This document shows, piece by piece, positions 26,622 to 35,571 of a stretch of DNA of 41,253 bases. This DNA is from Cytophagales bacterium (GTDB lineage: Bacteria > Bacteroidota > Bacteroidia > Cytophagales > Microscillaceae): the NCBI GenBank assembly GCA_004293905.1, contig RDZE01000035.1, positions 1 through 41,253 of the forward strand. The letters run 5' to 3'. The position numbers were made by a program, and so were the translations under genes. A model generated the notes under the pieces. That model saw nothing but the letters and a program-made list of their open reading frames with translations. It was not told where the DNA came from and made no database searches. Position 1 is the first letter of the stretch. Each line of letters opens with the position of its first letter.

Positions 26622-26701
26622 TAATAATAACTTACTTACATAACCAAAACACAAACTAAAACAAAACGTTATAAATTAGATAAATATATCCTAAACAAGA
26701 T

Positions 26702-28402
26702 ATGGCAGCATTAGACCCCATTTCAGGTGCCTTGGGCGTAAAACGCGCAGCACACCTACTCCGAAGAACTACCTTCGGAGCAACCAAAGAGCAAATAGAC
26801 CAATTTGCAGCCAAAACTATAGGGCAAGCAATCACCGATTTGTTCCAAGCCGTAACCGACCCCCCTCTTCCCAAAGACCCCAAAACAAGTGCCACTTGGC
26901 TACCCTTAGCAGGGACAAACAATAGTACAGAAGGAGAACTCAAAGGAGTCTTCCTTTCTTGGTGGAATGCCCAAATGTACCACTCTGGCATGAATATTCG
27001 TGAAAAAATGACCTATTTCTTACATACTCATTTTACTACCATTCAATCAAGGGTTGACCACAGCGCAGGACTTTACTACCAAATAGCACTCTATAGAAAA
27101 TATGCCTTAGGCGATTTTAAAGAATTAGCTAAAAAAGTATGTTTAGACAACGCAATGATTCTTAACTTAGATTGCCATCTCAACGAAAAAGGACTACCAC
27201 AAGAGAATTATGCACGCGAGTTTTTAGAACTTTACACCATAGGAAAAGGAATCCAAATAGCAGATGGAAACTACACTAACTACACCGAAACGGACATTAG
27301 AGAGGCTGCAAAAGTACTATCAGGCTATGATTACGACAATCAATACAACAATATAGACCCCGATACCAACTTCCCAAGAGCCAAAATAAAAGCGGCAAAC
27401 CAAAATCTTACAACCACTGCCAGCAGACACGATGCGGGAGTAAAACGCTTTACCGCAGCCTTCCAAAGCCGAACCATACAACCCCCAACCAATATGGTTT
27501 CAGGAGGACTTGCAACCATAGAAGGAGTCTATGATGAGCTCAATCAATTGGTCAATATGATTTTTGACCAACAAGAAACAGCCAAATACATCTGCCGAAA
27601 ACTTTATCGCTTCTTTGTTTACTACAAAATCACAGACTATATTGAAAACAATGTAATTGTTCCTCTTGCAAATACTTTCAGAAGTAATAACTACCAATTA
27701 CAACCCGTGCTACAACAATTATTGCAAAGTCAGCACTTTTTTGACGAAGATACCAACTTACAATCTGAAGATGATAAATTGGGTGCCATCATTAAATCGC
27801 CGCTTGAATTAGTAATCTCTGCCATGCGATTTTTTAAAGTTACTATGCCCAATCCTGATACGCAACCTACTGAATATCATACAGGTGCATTCCAAAATTT
27901 TCAGGAGTTTTTCCAACAACAAGGTATGAATTTCTATGAGCCTTTTGACGTTGCAGGCTACGAAGCCTATCACCAAGTACCTAACTATCACCGAAATTGG
28001 ATAAGTTCTAACTATTTAGGGCAAAGGTATAAATTTGGTGAAAGGTTGCTCAAAGGGCAAAATGCATCAGGGGCTACTGCTAATTTTAAGTTAGATGTAA
28101 TAGAATTTTTCAAAACCAACCCAAAAATCGCCACTGACCCACAAGGTATGGTCAATGAATTATTAGAATACCTACTCCCTTTTGCCAATATGACCGTAGC
28201 ACCTCCAGGATCTTACCCCCAAAATATTCCTTCTGAACGTACAGATGATTTCTATACACTACTGCGTGATGCAGGTACATTCACAGATTGGATTACAGAT
28301 TGGAATGCCGCAGTAGCGTCTAACAATTACGCCGCCGTGAAAATCCGATTAGAAAACTTAGTAAAAGGCATATTACAATCACCCGAATTTCAATTACAAT
28401 AA
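26702..28402 (+). CDS. DUF1800 family protein
   Basis: 566 residues. The opening GALGVKRAAHLLRRTTFGAT is the hallmark of the DUF1800 family. Other shared patterns are NIREKMTYFLHTHFTT, LPQENYAREFLELYTIGKG, TETDIREAAKVLSGY and KYICRKLYRFFVY. Family function is unknown. No signal peptide or membrane segment is visible at the chosen start and no earlier in-frame start was found. It lies 4 bases before the DUF1501 gene, its constant partner in many genomes, so the products probably act together. The asymmetry in export signals between the two is notable. Confidence 0.9.
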   Translation: MAALDPISGALGVKRAAHLLRRTTFGATKEQIDQFAAKTIGQAITDLFQAVTDPPLPKDPKTSATWLPLAGTNNSTEGELKGVFLSWWNAQMYHSGMNIREKMTYFLHTHFTTIQSRVDHSAGLYYQIALYRKYALGDFKELAKKVCLDNAMILNLDCHLNEKGLPQENYAREFLELYTIGKGIQIADGNYTNYTETDIREAAKVLSGYDYDNQYNNIDPDTNFPRAKIKAANQNLTTTASRHDAGVKRFTAAFQSRTIQPPTNMVSGGLATIEGVYDELNQLVNMIFDQQETAKYICRKLYRFFVYYKITDYIENNVIVPLANTFRSNNYQLQPVLQQLLQSQHFFDEDTNLQSEDDKLGAIIKSPLELVISAMRFFKVTMPNPDTQPTEYHTGAFQNFQEFFQQQGMNFYEPFDVAGYEAYHQVPNYHRNWISSNYLGQRYKFGERLLKGQNASGATANFKLDVIEFFKTNPKIATDPQGMVNELLEYLLPFANMTVAPPGSYPQNIPSERTDDFYTLLRDAGTFTDWITDWNAAVASNNYAAVKIRLENLVKGILQSPEFQLQ

Positions 28403-28406
28403 AATC

Positions 28407-30065
28407 ATGAAACGCAGAGATTTTTTATATAAATTTCCATTAGTAGCAAGTACTCCCTTTTTTATAGGAGGAATACCCATGAGTGCTTGGTCTGCTCCTT
28501 TTGAGTCATTAGACACCCAAAATAGCGATAAGGTGCTAATAATCATACAATTGCACGGCGGAAACGATGGCTTAAATATGTTCATTCCCATCAATCAATA
28601 CAGCCAATATTATAACCTCAGACCCAATATTGCGATTCCTGATTTTGGCTCAAGAAAATACATCAAATTAGACAGTACATTAGCCGATAATAAACAAATA
28701 GGGCTACACCCCGATATGGTTGCCCTCAAAGAACTCTACGACAGAGGCAATGTACTCCTTGTACAAGGGGTTTCTTACCAGAACAACAACGGCTCGCACT
28801 TCAGAGGACGTGATATTTGGTTTATGGGCGGTGGATACAATGACTATGCAGGCTCTGGCTGGATGGGAAGATTGTTGGACAACATTTACCCTGGATATCC
28901 TGACGGTCCTCCGCAGGCTTACCCCAATGCGACCATGCCCGACCCATTAGGACTTGAAATAGGGGAGGGGGTTTCATTGGCTTTTCAAAGGGACAACGGC
29001 ATACCCGCAGGTTTGGCAGTAGAAAGCCCACAAGCCTTTTATGACCTTATTAATAGCGTGGGAGGAAAAGTACCTAAAGTAGACAAAATCAAACCTTCCT
29101 ATCACAAAGACGAATTGCTCTACATCATGGGAATGGAAGACCAATCAAAAGACTATGCTCGAAGGCTTAAAGAGGTTTTTGAAGCAGGAGGAACTACTTC
29201 CACCATTTACCCCTCTACTTATCCGCTCAATGCACCCGCAGGCTCTTTGTCAAATCGCCTCGCAGGACAATTACAGTTAGTCGCACGATTGTTAAGAGGA
29301 GGCATCAAAACACGCTTCTTCTTAGTGCGTATCGGAGGTTTCGATACACATGCCTCACAAGTAGAAACCTATAATACGACATTGGGCTCGCATGCGGCTT
29401 TAGCCTACCATATTTCTACGGCACTAAAAGCCTTTATGGACGACCTAAAACTCTCCAGTATAGACAATAAGGTAATGGCGATGACTGTTTCTGAGTTTGG
29501 GCGCAGAGTACGTTCTAACAGTGGCTATGGTACCGACCACGGCACAGCAGGTACAAGCATTGTAGTAGGGGCGAATGTCAACCCTGGTGTATTGGGCAAT
29601 AATCCAGACTTGGCTAATATACCCAATGATAACTTACCTATGAACTATGACTACAGGCAATTACTTGCTACACTCATAGAAGATTGGATGGGAGGTAATT
29701 CTACAGTATTACAAGCAAGCGGTTTCGCACCTTATACTCCACAAAAATTAGACCTCATCAGAACAGGGAATAGTATTACCAACATCGATGAGTTTTTAAA
29801 TACGCGTTTCCGTTTAGATAATTGCTTCCCAAACCCCGCCAATGAACAGACTGTTTTCTCGTTCTTTATCAATAGCGATGAACACGTAAAACTGGGTATT
29901 TTCGACCTCAATGGCAAATTAGTACAAGAAGTAATCAACGAACTACTTACGGCAGGCAAACATCAAATACAAGCCGATATTAGTCGCTTAAAAGTAGGTA
30001 CTTATGTATATAAATGGGAAGCAGGAGACTTTTCTGATACCAAAAAACTAATAATCTATCGATAA
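28407..30065 (+). CDS. DUF1501 family protein with Tat-type signal and T9SS type A sorting domain
   Basis: 552 residues. The N-terminus MKRRDFLYK fits the twin-arginine consensus RRxFLxK, followed by a hydrophobic stretch ending near SAWSA (residue 31). The body has DUF1501 (sulfatase-like fold) patterns: IIQLHGGNDGLNMFIPI near the start, NNNGSHFRGRDIWFMGG, RIGGFDTHASQ and SEFGRRVRSNSGYGTDHGTA, which are likely metal-site relatives of alkaline-phosphatase-fold enzymes. The last 75 or so residues form a type A T9SS sorting domain (FPNPANEQTVFSFF to KKLIIYR). Expected route: Tat across the inner membrane, then T9SS to the surface. Substrate unknown. Confidence 0.92.
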   Translation: MKRRDFLYKFPLVASTPFFIGGIPMSAWSAPFESLDTQNSDKVLIIIQLHGGNDGLNMFIPINQYSQYYNLRPNIAIPDFGSRKYIKLDSTLADNKQIGLHPDMVALKELYDRGNVLLVQGVSYQNNNGSHFRGRDIWFMGGGYNDYAGSGWMGRLLDNIYPGYPDGPPQAYPNATMPDPLGLEIGEGVSLAFQRDNGIPAGLAVESPQAFYDLINSVGGKVPKVDKIKPSYHKDELLYIMGMEDQSKDYARRLKEVFEAGGTTSTIYPSTYPLNAPAGSLSNRLAGQLQLVARLLRGGIKTRFFLVRIGGFDTHASQVETYNTTLGSHAALAYHISTALKAFMDDLKLSSIDNKVMAMTVSEFGRRVRSNSGYGTDHGTAGTSIVVGANVNPGVLGNNPDLANIPNDNLPMNYDYRQLLATLIEDWMGGNSTVLQASGFAPYTPQKLDLIRTGNSITNIDEFLNTRFRLDNCFPNPANEQTVFSFFINSDEHVKLGIFDLNGKLVQEVINELLTAGKHQIQADISRLKVGTYVYKWEAGDFSDTKKLIIYR

Positions 30066-30090
30066 TTATCTAGGTTTTTAATAAAAATAA

Positions 30091-30122
30091 AAAGCCCTAT
30101 GCCAAAAAGCATAGGGTTTTTT
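30091..30122. terminator. Strong bidirectional rho-independent terminator
   Basis: CCCTATGC (30095-30102) and GCATAGGG (30109-30116) form a perfect 8-bp stem around a CAAAAA loop, flanked by A-rich sequence on the left and six T on the right. It serves the DUF1800/DUF1501 operon and, in the other direction, the convergent large surface-protein gene that stops at 30164. Confidence 0.9.
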
Positions 30123-30163
30123 CATCACTAGATTGTTTGGTTTTACTTTTCTATAACAAAAAA

Positions 30164-33100
30164 TTATTTAATAAGGTTGATTTGTCCCGATTTATTTCCT
30201 TGATAACTCAATTCTCTTCCATCGGCAAACTTACCATTAATTGTCCAAATATACATACTTACAGGTTGAATTTCTCCTCTAAAACGACCATCCCAGCCTG
30301 TAGTAGTGGCTTCAGTAAAGTCTTGAGTTCTGTAAAGTAAGTTTCCAGCACGGTCGAAAACTTTCAAATCTATTTCCACAATTCCCTGACCTGCAATGAT
30401 AAATCTATCATTATTACCATCTCCATTAGGTGAAAATAAAGAAGGAATAAAAATATCAGTCAAAACAGGTTGGTCGCCAGTAGGGGCTTCATTGACAGTA
30501 ATCAAAATAGAATCTCTTTTCGTACAACCATTGGCATCAGATGCTAACATCACATACCAAGTTGTAGTAGTAGGGGCTACTTCTATCACACTGCCATTGG
30601 CATTTTGAGTAACAATACTTGCAGCAGGTGTCCATGTATATCGGCTTGCTCCTGTGGCAGTAATGGTAGCTCTTTGGTTGCGTATGATCGTAGTTTGATT
30701 GGCACTGATGCTTACCACACCTGTAATTGTAGTAACACAACGCAATGAAGGAACATCAGTAATATCTCTATAGTTAGGGTTACCGTTGGTATTTTGGTCA
30801 GGTTGTCCTGTGGCTGTTCCTCCATAAGCAACTCCTTTGTTAAAAGTATCAAACAAATCTACCAAACCATCATTGTCCGAATCTTTGTAGAAAGGAGAAG
30901 TTTTTACTAAAAATACAGGTTTTGTACCTTCTAACCAATTAGGAATACCATTGTTGTCGCTATCTGTAGTAGTATAAAAACCTATACTATTATTAGCAGT
31001 TTCAAAATCAGCTGCTCTCTTGATATAATCATCATAAGCATAGCCATTCGTATTATCATCTATGCCTTCTATAAAATCAGGAGAAGCGTCATTATCAGCA
31101 TTTTCGTCCATATAGTCTGCATTATCTGCCGCGTCTGTATTTATAGGGGAAATATTAACCCCAGTGATTGCCGCGCCATACACTCCAAAAGGTGATGTTG
31201 AATTTTGCAAACTAAAGAAAGTATCATACGCATCATCAAAACCATCTTTATCTGTATCTGTATTGCTAAAAGCTACAGGAGGATTATTAGGTACGATATT
31301 ACCTACTTTGGCAGCATTTACTTGCGCTTCTATAAGGTCAGGAATACCATCATTGTCTGTGTCCATATCTTGCGCATTGATGAGTCCATCACTGTCAGTA
31401 TCTACTACTATTTGCACCCCCGTAGCAATTGTATAATTACCTAAGGGCGTACCGGGAGTACCTCCAAAGATAACAGGGTCTACTGCGTCAGGAATACCAT
31501 CTTTATCCACATCTAATACATCAGCCAATAACGAACCATTAGCCCCGCCAGCGATAGTACCATCAGCGGTAGCATTGTTCTTATCGACAGCACCATTGTT
31601 GTTTTTATCCAAAGTACCAGCTACTCCTCCACCTTCTCTGAAATCACTAATACCATCATTATCAGAGTCAAGGTCAAAAATATCAGGCACACCGTCTCTG
31701 TCTTTGTCAAAATTATCATTCACTCCATCGCCATTTCTATCAATAAAGGCAGTAATATCGGCATCTTCGTAGTTCCATCTTCCATCGGCATCATTGTCTA
31801 TGCTTGGGTCTATGGTAGTAGTACCTTCGCGCCAATCAGGGATTTTATTGCCATTCAAATCTATATTAGGGTGAATAGTACCTCCTGCTTCTATTACATC
31901 AGGAATACCGTCATTGTCATCATCTAAATCTACAAGGTCGAATTTTTTATCCCTATCTCTGTCAAAATTAGTACAAATATCGGGGCTTGATACCGAGTAG
32001 GTAAAATCATTGTTAAAATCTAAGCCTGCGAACCAAGCATTCATCGTATTAAGATTACCATTATTAGGGTCACCACCTGCATTATTAAAAACCCATTTTC
32101 TGAGTGTTGTAGTAGGAGGGTTGGAGAGTTGGAATTTTGCTGTACCTGCAAATACTGTAAGTGTGCCACCATTCGCTTCTATATCCGTATCGTCCCAATA
32201 GAGGGTAGCACCCAAACGATTGTAAGGACGAACCGCTTCAGCAGTAACGGCTTCGCAATTTTCCACATCATAAAAAGGAAAGTGAGTAATACCTGCCATC
32301 AAGAAATTAACTCTACCATTGAATGAAGCACCATTGGCATGGTTGTTTCCTTGTTTGTCTTTGATATCCCAAGGCAAATAAGTAACTCCATTTTCTATGT
32401 TAGCGAATAATGTAACATCGGGGCTGGCGGTTGCAAAGTCAAAGCCATTGTTATTTACATCTAAAGCCAACTGCATTTGTCCATTGATATTGGATTCTAC
32501 CCTAAGAAAAGCCATAGACTCATGTGGGCAACCGACCGTACCATTGCGCTGCACAGGGATGGTAGCAGGGGTTAGGGCTAATTGTTGAGGAGTTCTTTGG
32601 TAGTCAAAATCAAAAATGAGCGTATTATTAAACCATATCTTGACTACAGGCTTGATAGTACTGTTGGGGTACAAACTAATATCAGGGTCGTTCAAGAAGA
32701 TTTTGTGTTCTGTAATGTCTTTAGTTGCAAAAGCATTGCCCCTAAAACTTTTTCTATTCGCAGTAGCATCTGCTGTATTGTTTGTGCCAAAAGTATTAGA
32801 AAGGAATAAAAATACAAAAGGTCCCATATCAGGGGTAAGTTTATTCACAAAACCATCTGACGTATATACATAAAAGCTTGATTTGATAAATTGAGCAAAA
32901 GCGGTTGAGTTCAATCCCCACATTTTTGACCACATTCTACCCGCAGGTACAGTAGGCGTACCCGGATTAGTGATTACATTATTGCTTGCATCAGTTACCG
33001 TAACCTCGAAAAATTCAAAGCTAGTAGAGGCTCCTGCTCCACTACTACTAACATCAACGGTGGTAAAAGTGGCATCTGTCCATATTTGAAACTCTATGTA

Positions 33101-33541
33101 GTAGTCGCCTGCTTCAGGTGCCGTAAAACTCAGAGGCGTGTAGCCACCCGCGAAAGCAGTACCATTCAGAATAGCACCATTCGGTCCATTATTGAGTGCA
33201 GCAGCATTGGTTATAAAACCATTGCCTGATGAGGGCACTGCCTGCCTTGAAAAACCCGCTACATCTACACCGTTCGGTCTTTTGATACGGAAGGTAGTTT
33301 TGGTAGCATCACCTTCGAAAAGTTTCATACCAATCAATAGTTTTTCACCTGCTTTGAGGGTTACATAAAGTCTTCCCCCCGCGCTTCCTCCCTCACGCGC
33401 AAACTCGGGTTGTCGAAGTGCTACATAACATATACCTGTGCCACCGGGCATTAACTGCCGCGTACCTTCTTGTGCTAATAATGGTTGGGCAACAACCATA
33501 ATGGTTAAAATAGATAATAAGTAAATTCTGATAATTTTCAT
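30164..33541 (-). CDS. Large T9SS-exported protein with thrombospondin type 3-like calcium repeats
   Basis: 1125 residues. The frame opens at 33565, but ATG 33541 starts directly at the signal peptide (MKIIRIYLLSILTIMVVAQ, cleavage near LLAQ). The N-terminal part (about 30-510) has beta-sandwich character, with a segment resembling pre-peptidase or jelly-roll domains (TAPEAGDYYIEFQIWTDATF). Residues of about 520-927 hold many DxDxDG-type loops (LDDDNDGIPDVIEAGG, DLDSDNDGISDFREGG, VDTDSDGLINAQDMDTDNDG), as in thrombospondin type 3 repeats that bind calcium. An Ig-like segment follows (about 940-1030), then a type B T9SS sorting domain (about 1040-1125: FIPSLFSPNGDGNNDRF to GQINLIK). It should be a surface or released protein. 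It is monocistronic and ends at the shared terminator. Confidence 0.9.
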   Translation of the reverse strand: MKIIRIYLLSILTIMVVAQPLLAQEGTRQLMPGGTGICYVALRQPEFAREGGSAGGRLYVTLKAGEKLLIGMKLFEGDATKTTFRIKRPNGVDVAGFSRQAVPSSGNGFITNAAALNNGPNGAILNGTAFAGGYTPLSFTAPEAGDYYIEFQIWTDATFTTVDVSSSGAGASTSFEFFEVTVTDASNNVITNPGTPTVPAGRMWSKMWGLNSTAFAQFIKSSFYVYTSDGFVNKLTPDMGPFVFLFLSNTFGTNNTADATANRKSFRGNAFATKDITEHKIFLNDPDISLYPNSTIKPVVKIWFNNTLIFDFDYQRTPQQLALTPATIPVQRNGTVGCPHESMAFLRVESNINGQMQLALDVNNNGFDFATASPDVTLFANIENGVTYLPWDIKDKQGNNHANGASFNGRVNFLMAGITHFPFYDVENCEAVTAEAVRPYNRLGATLYWDDTDIEANGGTLTVFAGTAKFQLSNPPTTTLRKWVFNNAGGDPNNGNLNTMNAWFAGLDFNNDFTYSVSSPDICTNFDRDRDKKFDLVDLDDDNDGIPDVIEAGGTIHPNIDLNGNKIPDWREGTTTIDPSIDNDADGRWNYEDADITAFIDRNGDGVNDNFDKDRDGVPDIFDLDSDNDGISDFREGGGVAGTLDKNNNGAVDKNNATADGTIAGGANGSLLADVLDVDKDGIPDAVDPVIFGGTPGTPLGNYTIATGVQIVVDTDSDGLINAQDMDTDNDGIPDLIEAQVNAAKVGNIVPNNPPVAFSNTDTDKDGFDDAYDTFFSLQNSTSPFGVYGAAITGVNISPINTDAADNADYMDENADNDASPDFIEGIDDNTNGYAYDDYIKRAADFETANNSIGFYTTTDSDNNGIPNWLEGTKPVFLVKTSPFYKDSDNDGLVDLFDTFNKGVAYGGTATGQPDQNTNGNPNYRDITDVPSLRCVTTITGVVSISANQTTIIRNQRATITATGASRYTWTPAASIVTQNANGSVIEVAPTTTTWYVMLASDANGCTKRDSILITVNEAPTGDQPVLTDIFIPSLFSPNGDGNNDRFIIAGQGIVEIDLKVFDRAGNLLYRTQDFTEATTTGWDGRFRGEIQPVSMYIWTINGKFADGRELSYQGNKSGQINLIK
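30760..31985 (-). repeat. Region coding Asp-rich calcium-loop repeats
   Basis: Within the large surface-protein gene the code for D-x-D-N-D-G-I-P-D and close variants recurs many times with irregular spacing. The repeats are degenerate at the DNA level, so they are protein repeats rather than recent tandem duplications. Confidence 0.75.
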
Positions 33542-33713
33542 TTTCAATATATTTTTGTTCAACATTAGGAAATAATTAAGATATTAATGAAAGAAACATT
33601 TCATTTTTTCGCAAATTTCACCATAATTATTTAATACTTCCTCTATCAAAAAAGTAACTACCTACTGGTGGTAAAATGGAACATTTTTTACGCAATCTTG
33701 GTTTTAAACCTAT

Positions 33714-35504
33714 ATGAAATCACTTAATTATCTTAACAAATATCTTTGGAAGTACAAAAGTTATCTTTTTTGGGGAACTATCTTTGTCATTATTTCCAAT
33801 TTTTTTAGTATCATTCCTGCACAAATTGTACGATTTTCCTTCGACCTTATCCGCGATAATGTTGATTTGTTCTTTCTCTATGATGGTTTTGAACACAATC
33901 ATCTTATCTACAACATATTTGCACAAGCAGTGCTCATTTATGGTGTACTCATTTTAGCGATGGCAATTCTTCGCGGCATTTTTTTATTTTTTGTTCGCCA
34001 AACACTCATCGTAATGTCCCGTGTGATAGAATACGACCTCAAAAATGAAATATATTTACACTACCAAACTTTACCCCTTAGTTTTTATAGGCGAAATAAC
34101 ACAGGTGACCTAATGGCACGTATCTCCGAAGATGTGAGCCAAGTACGTATGTATTTAGGACCCGCCATTATGTATGGTTTAAATATGATTACGCTCTTTG
34201 TAATGGTAGTAACCTATATGTTTTGGGTAGACATAGAACTTTCTTTCTATACATTACTTCCTTTGCCCATACTTTCTATTAGCATTTATTTTGTAAATAA
34301 CCTCATCAATGCACGTTCCGAAGCCATACAACGCCAACTCTCTCGCCTTTCTACTTACACTCAAGAAGCCTTCGCAGGTATTAGAGTACTAAAAGCCTTT
34401 TCCAGAGAAGAAGAAAGTGCCAAAGGAATAGAAAAAGAAAGCGAAGCATACAAACAAAAAGCCTTAGAGCTCATGAATATACAAGCCTACTTTTTTCCTC
34501 TCATCCTCGCATTAATAGGTGTTAGCACCTTGCTTACTACCTATATAGGCGGTTTAGAAGTGATGAATGGAACAATCTCTATGGGAAATATTGCAGAGTT
34601 TATCATCTATGTCAATATGCTTACTTGGCCTGTTACCTCATTGGGTTGGATAACGAGTATTACACAACAAGCCGCCGCCTCACAAACAAGAATCAATGAA
34701 TTTTTGAACACCAAAACCGATATTATTTCAGAAAAGCAACTTGAAAAGGAAATAAAAGGACATATACAATTCGAAGGAGTAACACTCATCTATCCCGATT
34801 CAGGTATTGAAGCACTTAAAAACATTTCATTCCAACTTGAAGCGGGCAAATCATTAGCCATATTGGGCACTACAGGTGCAGGTAAAACCACCATCGCCAA
34901 CTTACTTTTTAGAATGTACGACCCCTCTAAAGGAGAAATAAAAATAGACCAACAACCCCTCAAAGATTATCAACTGACCCATCTTCGGAAACAAATGGGC
35001 TACGTACCACAAGATGTATTTCTGTTTTCAGACACTATAGCTAATAATATCACTTTTGGCTTGCCCCATGCAGACTTTAATGATGAAACATTGCACAAAG
35101 CCGCCGCCGATGCCGACCTTATGGAAAATATACAACGCTTTCCCGAAGGCTTCGAAACCCGTGTAGGAGAAAGAGGAATTACACTTTCGGGAGGTCAAAA
35201 ACAGCGTGTTTCAATAGCAAGAGCCATCATCAGACAACCTAAAATACTCATACTCGATGATGCCCTTTCTGCCGTAGATACCAAAACCGAAAATGCTATC
35301 TTGAACAATCTCAAGAGAATTATGCAAGACCGAACTACTATTATTATCTCCCATCGAATTTCTTCTGCCAAATTAGCAGACTATATTCTTATGTTAGACG
35401 ATGGCGAAATAGTAGAAAGAGGCACGCACGAAGAACTCCTCCAAAAAAATGGTGCTTACAAAGAACTGCACGAAAAACAACTGCAACAAAACGAAGAAGT
35501 ATAG
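33714..35504 (+). CDS. ABC exporter half-transporter (fused permease and ATPase), BmrC-like
   Basis: 596 residues. N-terminal six-helix exporter domain (about 15-310, with the coupling segment LPLSFYRRNNTGDLMARISED) and C-terminal ATPase domain. Walker A is GTTGAGKTT (from G385), the Q-loop is YVPQDVFLFSDT, the signature is LSGGQ (491-495), Walker B is ILILDD (511-516), the D-loop is SAVD, and the switch histidine lies in IIISHRISSAK. The residue after the Walker B aspartate is D516, where a catalytic glutamate is usual. This is known from the degenerate subunit of heterodimeric exporters such as BmrCD and TM287/288. No partner half is in the window. The substrate is unknown (lipid or drug export are family options). 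It is probably transcribed alone or with the downstream gene 67 bases away. Confidence 0.92.
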   Translation: MKSLNYLNKYLWKYKSYLFWGTIFVIISNFFSIIPAQIVRFSFDLIRDNVDLFFLYDGFEHNHLIYNIFAQAVLIYGVLILAMAILRGIFLFFVRQTLIVMSRVIEYDLKNEIYLHYQTLPLSFYRRNNTGDLMARISEDVSQVRMYLGPAIMYGLNMITLFVMVVTYMFWVDIELSFYTLLPLPILSISIYFVNNLINARSEAIQRQLSRLSTYTQEAFAGIRVLKAFSREEESAKGIEKESEAYKQKALELMNIQAYFFPLILALIGVSTLLTTYIGGLEVMNGTISMGNIAEFIIYVNMLTWPVTSLGWITSITQQAAASQTRINEFLNTKTDIISEKQLEKEIKGHIQFEGVTLIYPDSGIEALKNISFQLEAGKSLAILGTTGAGKTTIANLLFRMYDPSKGEIKIDQQPLKDYQLTHLRKQMGYVPQDVFLFSDTIANNITFGLPHADFNDETLHKAAADADLMENIQRFPEGFETRVGERGITLSGGQKQRVSIARAIIRQPKILILDDALSAVDTKTENAILNNLKRIMQDRTTIIISHRISSAKLADYILMLDDGEIVERGTHEELLQKNGAYKELHEKQLQQNEEV

Positions 35505-35571
35505 TTTTTTTTCAAAAAAGTACTAAAATCTCAAAAAAATTGTATCTTAGCACAAAATAGTTACAATTCTT

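Noticed and set aside
30760..31985. Asp-rich repeats considered as recent DNA tandem duplication or a recombination hotspot
   Set aside because: Only the protein pattern repeats; DNA units differ in length and sequence.
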